DNA from: an uncultured Clostridia bacterium
GTDB lineage: Bacteria; Bacillota; Clostridia; TANB77; CAG-508
Reading direction: 5' to 3'
Length of the DNA stretch: 11,695 nucleotides
NCBI GenBank assembly: GCA_947629965.1
Contig: CANRFS010000032.1
Span: forward strand, 1 to 11,695
Below the pieces are notes generated by a model, which had not been told where the DNA came from, made no database searches, and saw only the letters and a program-made list of their open reading frames with translations. Below, piece by piece: positions 6,319-11,695 of this stretch. Made by a program: the position numbers and the translations under genes. Each line of letters opens with the position of its first letter. Position 1 is the first letter of the stretch.

Positions 6319-8589
6319 CTAATTATCTCTAGCATATAAATACCATATAATATTATTTATATTACTTTTTATTTTATCATTCTTAATAATATCTTCGACT
6401 TCTGCTTCTGTTAAAATTTTTAAATTAATATTTATTTTTAAATTTGTTTTTACTATCTTTCTAAAATTATCATCCATTAATTCAGTGGTTTCTTTTTTAT
6501 CTAAAAATCTATTATCATCTAATTGTTTATAGCATAGGCATAAAAGTTTTAAGTAAAGCTCATTTTCCAATAATTCTTCTTTATGATTTTTTAAAAATCT
6601 TAATAAGTCATTGTAATTATAATTGTTATTTTTCTTTTTTAGATAATATACTGCATATAGTAAAAATGTAAATATTGATTTTTCACTTTGAGAAATAAAT
6701 ATTTTATAGTATTCATTTACACTTTCTTCTATTATTTCTTCATTAGCTTTTTTAACTTCAATTGGTCTACTTTTTGAATTTACTATTTTTTTCTTTCTAA
6801 GGAAGCATGGTATATCAAGATCACAACTTTCTTCTTCATAGTCCTCTTCGCATTCACCAATTCCAATCATATCCAATACTTCGTTCATAAAAGCATCTTT
6901 TGCAAATTTATTGCTTAGCTTTGTTTCTTGATATTTTGGAACTTCTAATATTTTATCTTTTCTTTCATATATCGTTATGAATGATGTATATTTAGAGTTA
7001 ATGTTATATTTTTCTGATAATTTAATTATCATTTTTTTATAATTCTCTATTTTATCTTCTTCATATGTATTTCTTATATATTCCTCTAATCTATCCATCT
7101 CTTGTTTTGCAAATAAGACTTCTAAGTCTACAGTTGTATTCTTAATACTATCTTTATTAATCTTCCATGAATACTCTTTATCTAAAATTTTACCTCTTAA
7201 TTTTATGTCATCTTGCAGTTTTTCTATTTTGGCAAAAACATTGAAAAATTCATAATTAAATAAACACTTCTCTTCTCTTATTTCATCTATAATCTTGTTA
7301 TTTCCATAATCTATTGTTACTTCTTCTAATAATGGTGTTTGTATTCTTGCAAATGTCCTAATTATTTTATCATCTATTTTTTCATTAGGTTGAATCAATT
7401 CTGCTTTTCCATTACCTGATTTAGCTAATTGTTTTATAAATGATGAATTAACATTTGTATCTATTCCAAATGGAAAAATTCTACTTCTATTTATATTATT
7501 TTCTACTAATTTTATTATTTCATATTCATTTCCAACTTGTCCATCTGTAAATAATAATATTATTTTATCTGTATTTTTTTCGTACAATGCAAATTTAATA
7601 GGATCTAATATTTCAGTTCCCCCTAATGGCTCTAATTTATTAATGTATCTTACTGCCTTTTTCATATTTTCTTCATTATATTCAATTGATTTTATGTTCA
7701 TTGCTTCAAATTCGGATTCAAACGGAATTATATTAAATTTATCTCCAACATCTAATTGTTTTAAGCATTCAATTACAGCTCTTTTTGTTTCATCTAGTTT
7801 TTCCCCCATCATTGACCCAGATACATCTATTATAAATAAATACTCCTTTTTGCTATCTTCATAAGAATTTAAAATTTCTGGCATGAATGACAAATAAATC
7901 ATATCGTTATTATCTTTGGTTTTTGATGTAATTGCATTAGATGATAATTCATTTTTTAATTCTATCTGTAATTTAAAATCTTTTGATAGGTCATAATTTA
8001 AGACTTCTACTCTTTCAGTTTTGTCTTCATCTATTACATTTATTTTATGACTTATGCAACTTATACTTTTTCTATTTAATGATTTATCAATATTGATATT
8101 AAAGTCTATTGTATAATCCACTTTTCCATAAACCAATTTACTTGTAATATTTGATTTATATTTAGGAGTAACTAATGTAGGTATTAAAATTTGTATAGTA
8201 TTATCAATAATTTCAAACTTATCAATATATTTAATTTTTACTGTAACTTCTTCATCTCTATCAATTTTTCCAACAGAAATTTTAAATATATTGTTAGTCT
8301 CTTGTTCCATCATATATGCACTATTACCTTTTACAATATTTCTCTGATATTCTCTTTTTGCTTCTCCTTTTTCTTTACATTTACCCTTTAAAACTCTATC
8401 TCCAACATTTATTTCAAATCCTACAACAGTTGCTGTTTCTACTAATGGAAATGTATATCCTACTTCTAATATATCTTTAGTATTATTTTTATAAACTTGT
8501 TCAATTTCAAATGATCCAAATTTTCCTATAACATTACCTGTTATTTTTACTTTTTTGAGAGCTAATTCTCTTAAATCTACTATATTCAT
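6319..8589 (-). CDS. Cytosolic VIT and von Willebrand factor A domain protein
   Basis: The protein has 756 residues. Residues 1-130 form a VIT domain (GSFEIEQVYKNNT, LEVGYTFPL, then REYQRNIVKGNSAYMMEQ and FKISVGKI). Residues about 248-415 form a VWA domain with a complete MIDAS metal site: DVSGS (D255, S257, S259), T325 in GGTEI and D349 in FTDGQ. A beta region with the family's NINSKYTSFI element follows. Next is an acidic, Cys-containing linker (GIGECEEDYEEESCDLDIPC) and a charged helical C-terminal domain of about 150 residues. There is no signal peptide or transmembrane segment, unlike eukaryotic inter-alpha-trypsin relatives, so it should act inside the cell as a metal-dependent protein-binding scaffold. 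Partner unknown. It begins 1 nt after the MerR-like gene's stop, and its GGAGG site (complement of 8596-8600) lies in that gene, so the two are translationally coupled. No strong terminator is visible downstream. Confidence 0.88.
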   Translation of the reverse strand: MNIVDLRELALKKVKITGNVIGKFGSFEIEQVYKNNTKDILEVGYTFPLVETATVVGFEINVGDRVLKGKCKEKGEAKREYQRNIVKGNSAYMMEQETNNIFKISVGKIDRDEEVTVKIKYIDKFEIIDNTIQILIPTLVTPKYKSNITSKLVYGKVDYTIDFNINIDKSLNRKSISCISHKINVIDEDKTERVEVLNYDLSKDFKLQIELKNELSSNAITSKTKDNNDMIYLSFMPEILNSYEDSKKEYLFIIDVSGSMMGEKLDETKRAVIECLKQLDVGDKFNIIPFESEFEAMNIKSIEYNEENMKKAVRYINKLEPLGGTEILDPIKFALYEKNTDKIILLFTDGQVGNEYEIIKLVENNINRSRIFPFGIDTNVNSSFIKQLAKSGNGKAELIQPNEKIDDKIIRTFARIQTPLLEEVTIDYGNNKIIDEIREEKCLFNYEFFNVFAKIEKLQDDIKLRGKILDKEYSWKINKDSIKNTTVDLEVLFAKQEMDRLEEYIRNTYEEDKIENYKKMIIKLSEKYNINSKYTSFITIYERKDKILEVPKYQETKLSNKFAKDAFMNEVLDMIGIGECEEDYEEESCDLDIPCFLRKKKIVNSKSRPIEVKKANEEIIEESVNEYYKIFISQSEKSIFTFLLYAVYYLKKKNNNYNYNDLLRFLKNHKEELLENELYLKLLCLCYKQLDDNRFLDKKETTELMDDNFRKIVKTNLKININLKILTEAEVEDIIKNDKIKSNINNIIWYLYARDN

Positions 8590-8590
8590 A

Positions 8591-8995
8591 TTAATCCTCC
8601 ATCATTTTTTCTACATATTTTTTTACATTTTCTATTATATGTTTATACTTTTCTCTATTTTCTTCTGAATAATGAATTTCAAATATATCACATACATTTT
8701 CTCTAATGTATATTTCTTGTACTTCACCTCTATTTATTTTTGTTTTTATTTTTTTTGATTCTCTTTTTACGTTCTCTGCAGGATTTTCTAAAATATATTC
8801 TCTTATTTTATTTAATGGCATATATTCTGATTGTAGTTTTTTTATTAGCAATATCCTTTCTAAATGTTCATCATTATACAAACTATTTACTCCACTACCT
8901 TCTGGTGGTAAAAGTAATCCTTTACTTATATAGTAATGTATTGTTCTTTTTGTAACACCTGCTTTATCTGCAAGTTCTGATATTTTATATTCCAT
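8591..8995 (-). CDS. MerR-family transcriptional regulator
   Basis: The protein has 134 residues. The N-terminal winged helix-turn-helix (about 1-70) is typical: YKISELADKAGVTKRTIHYYISKGLL, then the wing PPEGSGVNSLYNDEHLERI and the third helix LIKKLQSEYMPLNKIREYI. Residues 75-134 are short, charged and helical, ending VKKYVEKMMED. They have one Cys (in RENVCDIF) and none of the Cys pattern of metal-sensing MerR proteins, so I cannot name an effector. It may respond to a partner protein, perhaps the coupled VIT-VWA protein. The last codons contain the ribosome site for that gene. Start: AAGAGGTG (complement of 9001-9008) lies 5 nt upstream. Autoregulation is likely because a dyad lies inside its own promoter spacer. 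Confidence 0.9.
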   Translation of the reverse strand: MEYKISELADKAGVTKRTIHYYISKGLLLPPEGSGVNSLYNDEHLERILLIKKLQSEYMPLNKIREYILENPAENVKRESKKIKTKINRGEVQEIYIRENVCDIFEIHYSEENREKYKHIIENVKKYVEKMMED

Positions 8996-9016
8996 ATTTT
9001 CACCTCTTACATTTTT

Positions 9017-9045
9017 ATTTTATCATCGTTACGTAATAGTGTCAA
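9017..9045 (-). promoter_or_regulatory. Promoter of the MerR / VIT-VWA operon with candidate operator
   Basis: On the minus strand: TTGACA (complement of 9040-9045), 17 bp, TAAAAT (complement of 9017-9022) with an upstream TG. The spacer contains the 8-bp palindrome TTACGTAA (9029-9036), a plausible MerR-family site. The spacer is 17 bp rather than the 19-20 bp of classic MerR-activated promoters, so repression by its own product seems more likely than twist-type activation. Confidence 0.7.
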
Positions 9046-9068
9046 TATATTGTTTAATTTTTTTATTA

Positions 9069-9098
9069 TTGATTTTTTAATTTAAAATATGTTATAAT
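9069..9098 (+). promoter_or_regulatory. Divergent promoter of the 122-residue protein gene
   Basis: TTGATT (9069-9074), an 18-bp spacer and a perfect TATAAT (9093-9098) preceded by TG (extended -10). Its -35 lies 23 bp from the -35 of the opposite MerR promoter, so the two promoters are back to back. Confidence 0.7.
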
Positions 9099-9104
9099 AT
9101 TTTT

Positions 9105-9202
9105 ACAATTTAAATATTCAAAGAACAAAGATCTCTTTGATTAGGCTATAGGCCTAAAATTACAATTATCAATTTAGATAATATTAACATGGAGGTGTTC
9201 TT
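9105..9202 (+). promoter_or_regulatory. Structured 5' leader with three consecutive hairpins
   Basis: Between the predicted start (about 9105) and the ATG at 9203 lie three hairpins in series. TCAAAGA 9118-9124 pairs with TCTTTGA 9134-9140. TTAGGC 9141-9146 pairs with GCCTAA 9152-9157 and abuts the first. ATTATC 9165-9170 pairs with GATAAT 9177-9182. A second CAAAG copy at 9126-9130 could compete for the CTTTG arm of the first hairpin. The Shine-Dalgarno GGAGGTG (9191-9197) is left single-stranded. There is no T-tract, so this is not an attenuator as drawn. It matches no riboswitch class I know. Confidence 0.5.
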
Positions 9203-9571
9203 ATGAATAATGAAATTTCTGAATATTTAAATTGTAGTAAATCTAAGAGTTTTAATGAAACACTTTTTTATTATATAGACAAAAGTGGTCATAAAGATTC
9301 TGAAATTTACAAGCGTGTAGATATTGATCGCAAGTTGTTTTCTAAAATTAGATGTAATCAGAATTATATTCCTAGAAAGAATGTAATTATCAAATTATGT
9401 TTTTCTTTAAGGTTAAACAAATCTGAATTTAATTCTTTGTTAAATTCTGCTGGTTATTCTTTAAGTACAAACAAATTTGACCTGATTATTTGCTTTTGTT
9501 TAGATAATAACATTTATGATTTGAACATCATAAACGATTACTTATTTACATACTGCAACGCTATTTTATAG
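9203..9571 (+). CDS. Stand-alone HTH-like domain protein, related to the C-terminal domain of Firmicutes macro-domain proteins
   Basis: The protein has 122 residues. The segment SFNETLFYYIDKSGHKDSEIY (16-36), IDRKLFSKIRCN (41-52), NYIPRK (54-59), LNKSEFNSLLNSAGYSLS (71-88), FDLII (92-96) and INDYLF (110-115) matches a conserved domain I know from the C-termini of macro-domain proteins and other signalling proteins in clostridia. There it reads like SFSEMLLRLIDEKG ... IDRKLFSKIR ... KPSK ... LLMKAGFALS ... FDIIVEYF. The helical layout resembles a lambda-repressor-type HTH. Here no enzymatic domain precedes it; only about 15 extra N-terminal residues. Five Cys are present (C11, C51, C66, C98, C118). 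The start is firm: GGAGGTG at 9191-9197. The final codons form the terminator stem. The function is unknown; DNA or nucleic-acid binding is an inference. Confidence 0.72.
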   Translation: MNNEISEYLNCSKSKSFNETLFYYIDKSGHKDSEIYKRVDIDRKLFSKIRCNQNYIPRKNVIIKLCFSLRLNKSEFNSLLNSAGYSLSTNKFDLIICFCLDNNIYDLNIINDYLFTYCNAIL

Positions 9572-9583
9572 CGTTATTTTTTT
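9557..9583 (+). terminator. Terminator overlapping the end of the 122-residue protein gene
   Basis: AACGCTAT (9557-9564) and ATAGCGTT (9568-9575) pair around a 3-nt loop, and TTTTTTT follows at 9577-9583. The stop codon TAG (9569-9571) lies in the 3' arm, and the last four sense codons form the 5' arm and the loop. Confidence 0.82.
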
Positions 9584-9607
9584 GTCGCTTTTTATGCGAC
9601 CTTTTTT
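9584..9607 (+). terminator. Second, tandem terminator
   Basis: GTCGC (9584-9588) pairs with GCGAC (9596-9600) around a 7-nt loop, then C and six T (9602-9607). It follows the first terminator directly, so the two should stop almost all transcription from the upstream gene. Confidence 0.72.
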
Positions 9608-9653
9608 ATTTTTATTTATTTTATAATTTATTTAAATTAAGGGGGAGATAGAA

Positions 9654-10160
9654 ATGAAAATAAATTTATCTAGTTTAATGTGTTTAATTGATGAAAGTGA
9701 AAAACAATACTCATCTTTGTTTTTTTCATTAAAAAATCATGTATTTAATACTTCTATTCAGGAATTAAATGGCACTACTAATATAGTTGAGGATAACAAA
9801 AAAGATTTTGATGAGGAATTATCTGAGGTTAATAAGTTATCTGATAAAATTTCTAAATTAAAAAGTATACTATATGAAAAAAATAATTCTTTCAAACTTA
9901 CTGATGGTAGAACAATCCAATCTGCAATAGTCGAAAATAGTAACCTAAGGAAATTAAAGGATAATTTACAAGCTTTGCTAAATTACCGTAATTTAAAGCA
10001 AAGAGTTACTGAAGTAAATAACTCCTATTTTCAAATTCAAGAAATAAACTACAATCAAGAAGAAATTAAGTCTCGAATTCAACAATTAGAAGAAAGAATC
10101 AGAAATACAAACTTTCAGATTTCTAAACTTAATAGTATCGAGTTTGAAATCCATATTTAA
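9654..10160 (+). CDS. DIP1984-family-like coiled-coil protein
   Basis: The protein has 168 residues, is nearly all helical and highly charged, and has no signal peptide or membrane segment. The middle and end resemble the DIP1984 family (often labelled septicolysin): a DGRT turn (84-87), then AIVENSNLRKLKDNLQALL (91-109), a short break with NSYFQIQEINYNQEEIKS, and a last helix QQLEERIRNTNFQISKLNSIEFEI. Family members have the same order (TLTE-AIAERDxL, then SRSEI, then LDxRIQExNW). Coiled-coil stretches are likely at about 50-75, 91-120 and 128-158. The N-terminal 50 residues are more divergent. The molecular role of the family is unknown. Start: GGGGGAGA at 9641-9648. It follows tandem terminators by about 45 nt. 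A TATAAT at 9622-9627 has no good -35, so expression may need its own weak or activated promoter. Confidence 0.62.
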   Translation: MKINLSSLMCLIDESEKQYSSLFFSLKNHVFNTSIQELNGTTNIVEDNKKDFDEELSEVNKLSDKISKLKSILYEKNNSFKLTDGRTIQSAIVENSNLRKLKDNLQALLNYRNLKQRVTEVNNSYFQIQEINYNQEEIKSRIQQLEERIRNTNFQISKLNSIEFEIHI

Positions 10161-10163
10161 TTT

Positions 10164-10228
10164 GATGGGTCTTGTTAAGTTATTTTACAAGTTAAATTAA
10201 ATATAAAGTTTTAAGCCCATCCCTTTTT
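10164..10228 (+). terminator. Branched or long-loop terminator-like structure after the DIP1984-like gene
   Basis: GATGGG (10164-10169) pairs with CCCATC (10216-10221), enclosing an inner hairpin CTTGT (10171-10175) / ACAAG (10187-10191), and CCTTTTT follows. It begins 3 nt after the stop codon. The outer stem closes a 46-nt interior, longer than in simple terminators. Confidence 0.5.
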
Positions 10229-10454
10229 AAGATAGCTATAGTTTTATTAAATACATACACTTACACTGTTCAATTTATTTGATTTTATCATGTTATTTTA
10301 ATTTATTATAGATAAATAATCTATTTTATAGTTTATATATTACAAATATTTTTACAATTCTTTACGTGTAACTGAATTTAAATTTTATATAGCTTCTTAA
10401 AAAGGCTAAAGATCTTGTTAAATTCTATTGCTTACTGTTGTTTTTTCACTTTAT
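10229..10454. other. AT-rich non-coding gap between convergent genes
   Basis: I see no gene in this stretch on either strand. It lies between the 3' ends of the DIP1984-like gene and the polyprenyl synthase gene. The only structure is a weak AT-rich hairpin ATAGAT (10308-10313) / ATCTAT (10319-10324) followed by TTTTA. No convincing terminator for the leftward polyprenyl synthase transcript is visible. Confidence 0.55.
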
Positions 10455-11507
10455 TTACGTATTATCTTTATAAATTTTAGCCATATATTCTAAAAAATCT
10501 GCTAGAATATCTCTAAACTCATTTGAAGGAAAATTTTTTATAAGATTTTCTGCATTATTCCTAAAATTCGCTATTAAATCTTCTACATATTGTAATGCAC
10601 CACTTCTTATAAAAATATTTCTAACCATATTTATATCTTTATCTGTAACTTCGTATTCTGCATTTCCATATATTTTTTTCAGTACTCCTAAATCATTTTC
10701 ATGAGCATTTTGAAAGGCATACAAACTTAAAGGTGTTTTTTTTCCTTCCTTTATATCTGATGTAGTGGGTTTTCCCGTTTTCTCTTCATTGCCAAATACG
10801 CCTAATAGATCATCTCCTAGTTGAAACATCATTCCAACTTCTGTTCCAAAGTTCTGTATCAATTTTAATTCTTCTTTTGATGCTCCGGCTAATATAGCTC
10901 CTATTTGCATAGGACCTATTACTGTATAATTTGCAGTTTTTAGATAATACATTTTCATGGCATCTTCTAACGTACAAGTAGCCATGTTTGATAATTCAAT
11001 ATCTAACATTTGACCAATCATGGTATTATGGTTATACGTAATATTGAAACATCTTAATACTTCTATTTTTTTCTCATTATCAAAATTAGAATTCAATATA
11101 ATAGAATTAGGTATATCTCCCATGCCTAAATCTCCTAGACATATGGTCTGTGATACTGCGCCATGATTGCCACCTAATGAATAGTGAAGACTTGGTCTAC
11201 CTCTTCTTGTTGGACTATTATCTATAATATCATCTTTTGCTAAAACTCCGGTTTGCCATATTTCTAATGCACTTGAAATATTAATAACTTCTTCTAAATT
11301 TTGTCCACCAAATAACTGATAACTAAGTATTACCAAATCTGCCCTAATCCTTTTTCCTCCCTGACTTGCTTTTGCAAATTCTCTAAAAAGTGGATTTAAC
11401 ATTTTAGAGTGACTATCTACACTTTGCATAAATTTCTCTAAATTTCTATCTATTGAATCACTTATTTTATTTACATATTGTTTTTGATAACTAATAAATT
11501 TATTCAT
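10455..11507 (-). CDS. Trans-isoprenyl diphosphate synthase (polyprenyl synthetase family)
   Basis: From the start at 11507 the protein has 350 residues. It should condense IPP units onto an allylic diphosphate in the cytoplasm. Motifs in order are GGKRIR (50-55, IPP binding), the first Asp-rich motif DDIIDNSPTRRGRPS (92-106), GQMLDIE (165-171), KT (190-191) and a second Asp-rich motif QLGDDLLGVFG (229-239), then KTGKPTTSDIKEGKKTPL. The DDLLG form with GKPxxxDIxEGKxT is characteristic of the actinobacterial/lactobacillar-type GGPP and polyprenyl synthases, not of classical IspA, so no symbol is given. Residues 4 and 5 before the first motif are V and G, not aromatic, suggesting a product longer than FPP. 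The start at 11507 (AAGG 5 nt upstream) is preferred to the ATG at 11552, which lies inside the promoter. The gene stands alone. Confidence 0.88.
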   Translation of the reverse strand: MNKFISYQKQYVNKISDSIDRNLEKFMQSVDSHSKMLNPLFREFAKASQGGKRIRADLVILSYQLFGGQNLEEVINISSALEIWQTGVLAKDDIIDNSPTRRGRPSLHYSLGGNHGAVSQTICLGDLGMGDIPNSIILNSNFDNEKKIEVLRCFNITYNHNTMIGQMLDIELSNMATCTLEDAMKMYYLKTANYTVIGPMQIGAILAGASKEELKLIQNFGTEVGMMFQLGDDLLGVFGNEEKTGKPTTSDIKEGKKTPLSLYAFQNAHENDLGVLKKIYGNAEYEVTDKDINMVRNIFIRSGALQYVEDLIANFRNNAENLIKNFPSNEFRDILADFLEYMAKIYKDNT

Positions 11508-11542
11508 AACTACCTTGTTTCCTTCTCTTGTGAATATATAAA

Positions 11543-11571
11543 AGTATATCATAACTGAATGCTAATTACAA
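11543..11571 (-). promoter_or_regulatory. Promoter of the polyprenyl synthase gene
   Basis: On the minus strand: TTGTAA (complement of 11566-11571), 17 bp, TATACT (complement of 11543-11548) with TG one base upstream. Initiation near 11536 places the ATG at 11552 upstream of the transcript and supports the start at 11507. Confidence 0.65.
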
Positions 11572-11695
11572 TCATTAGCTACGTATTTGGACTGTTTGGG
11601 TAATATTCGAACTTGAAGCCTTCGGGTTATGAGCGAGACTTGAGGCATTTTTGTAACTTTGTGAAAATTAGAGTTTTTGTTGGTATTTTAATACT
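11572..11695. other. Unassigned window-edge region with possible RNA structure
   Basis: No open frame of useful length is seen. The stretch 11590-11646 is visibly less AT-rich than its surroundings. It contains a near-direct repeat, ACTTGAAGCC (11611-11620) and ACTTGAGGC (11638-11646). A possible + strand hairpin has GCCT/AGGC outer and TCG/CGA inner stems separated by a 6-nt bulge, followed by ATTTTT (11647-11652). It could be the end of a small RNA or a repeat copy; I cannot identify it. Confidence 0.3.

Noticed and set aside
9654..10160. Reading the DIP1984-like protein as a pore-forming toxin because the family is sometimes named septicolysin
   Set aside because: There is no signal peptide or amphipathic pore segment, only coiled coil; the name is not functional evidence here.
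10788..10820. Loss of the last Asp in the second Asp-rich motif (DDLLG) as a sign of an inactive prenyl synthase
   Set aside because: DDLLG followed by GKPxxxDIxEGKxT is the normal form in a known subfamily, and all other motifs are intact.
11508..11552. Start of the polyprenyl synthase at 11552
   Set aside because: This ATG lies in the promoter spacer, upstream of the predicted transcript start, and has no Shine-Dalgarno; the ATG at 11507 does.
11590..11640. A tRNA-Met gene on the minus strand
   Set aside because: The anticodon-like loop CTCATAA is flanked by arms that do not pair beyond about 3 bp, and no acceptor or T-stem can be formed.

Overview
The window is very AT-rich. Its genes carry strong Shine-Dalgarno sites (AGGAGG or GAGGTG types), its promoters are close to sigma-A consensus, and its terminators are compact hairpins with T-tracts. 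Codon choice is strongly A/T-ending. This points to a low-GC Bacillota, most likely an anaerobic clostridial lineage such as an uncultured gut Clostridia. The partial FAD/Rieske oxidoreductase, the CsoR-type copper operon and the clostridial-style small proteins fit that, but no marker here gives the species.

Left part (1-1425, + strand). The 3' end of a flavoprotein with a C-terminal Rieske domain is followed by its terminator. Next is a single-gene unit for an AIM24/TIGR00266 protein, and then a tRNA-Arg(ACG) with its own promoter and terminator. Facing them is a lone gene for a predicted soluble zinc metallopeptidase (1435-2511, - strand) with no recognised close family.

Copper operon (2571-6196, - strand). 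The order is csoR, tcdA, copZ, copA, behind one promoter whose spacer is a perfect TATACCCC/GGGGTATA inverted repeat, the expected CsoR operator. CsoR should leave the operator when Cu(I) binds; CopZ should carry Cu(I) to the CopA export ATPase. The odd member is tcdA, a tRNA-modification enzyme (cyclic t6A) placed second in the operon. The operon ends in a terminator just after copA.

Accessory-looking part (6319-10228). A MerR-type regulator is translationally coupled to a 756-residue cytosolic VIT-VWA protein (- strand). Back-to-back promoters drive, on the + strand, a 122-residue protein that resembles a domain usually fused to macro-domain and other signalling proteins in Firmicutes. It has a leader with three consecutive hairpins. 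A DIP1984-like coiled-coil protein follows. These four genes look like a candidate signalling or stress module of unknown function, and this is the most interesting part of the window.

Right end (10455-11695, - strand). This holds a trans-polyprenyl diphosphate synthase of the DDLLG type with its own promoter, then an unassigned stretch at the window edge that is less AT-rich and contains possible RNA structure. No CRISPR array, insertion sequence, transposase, integrase or attachment site was seen.
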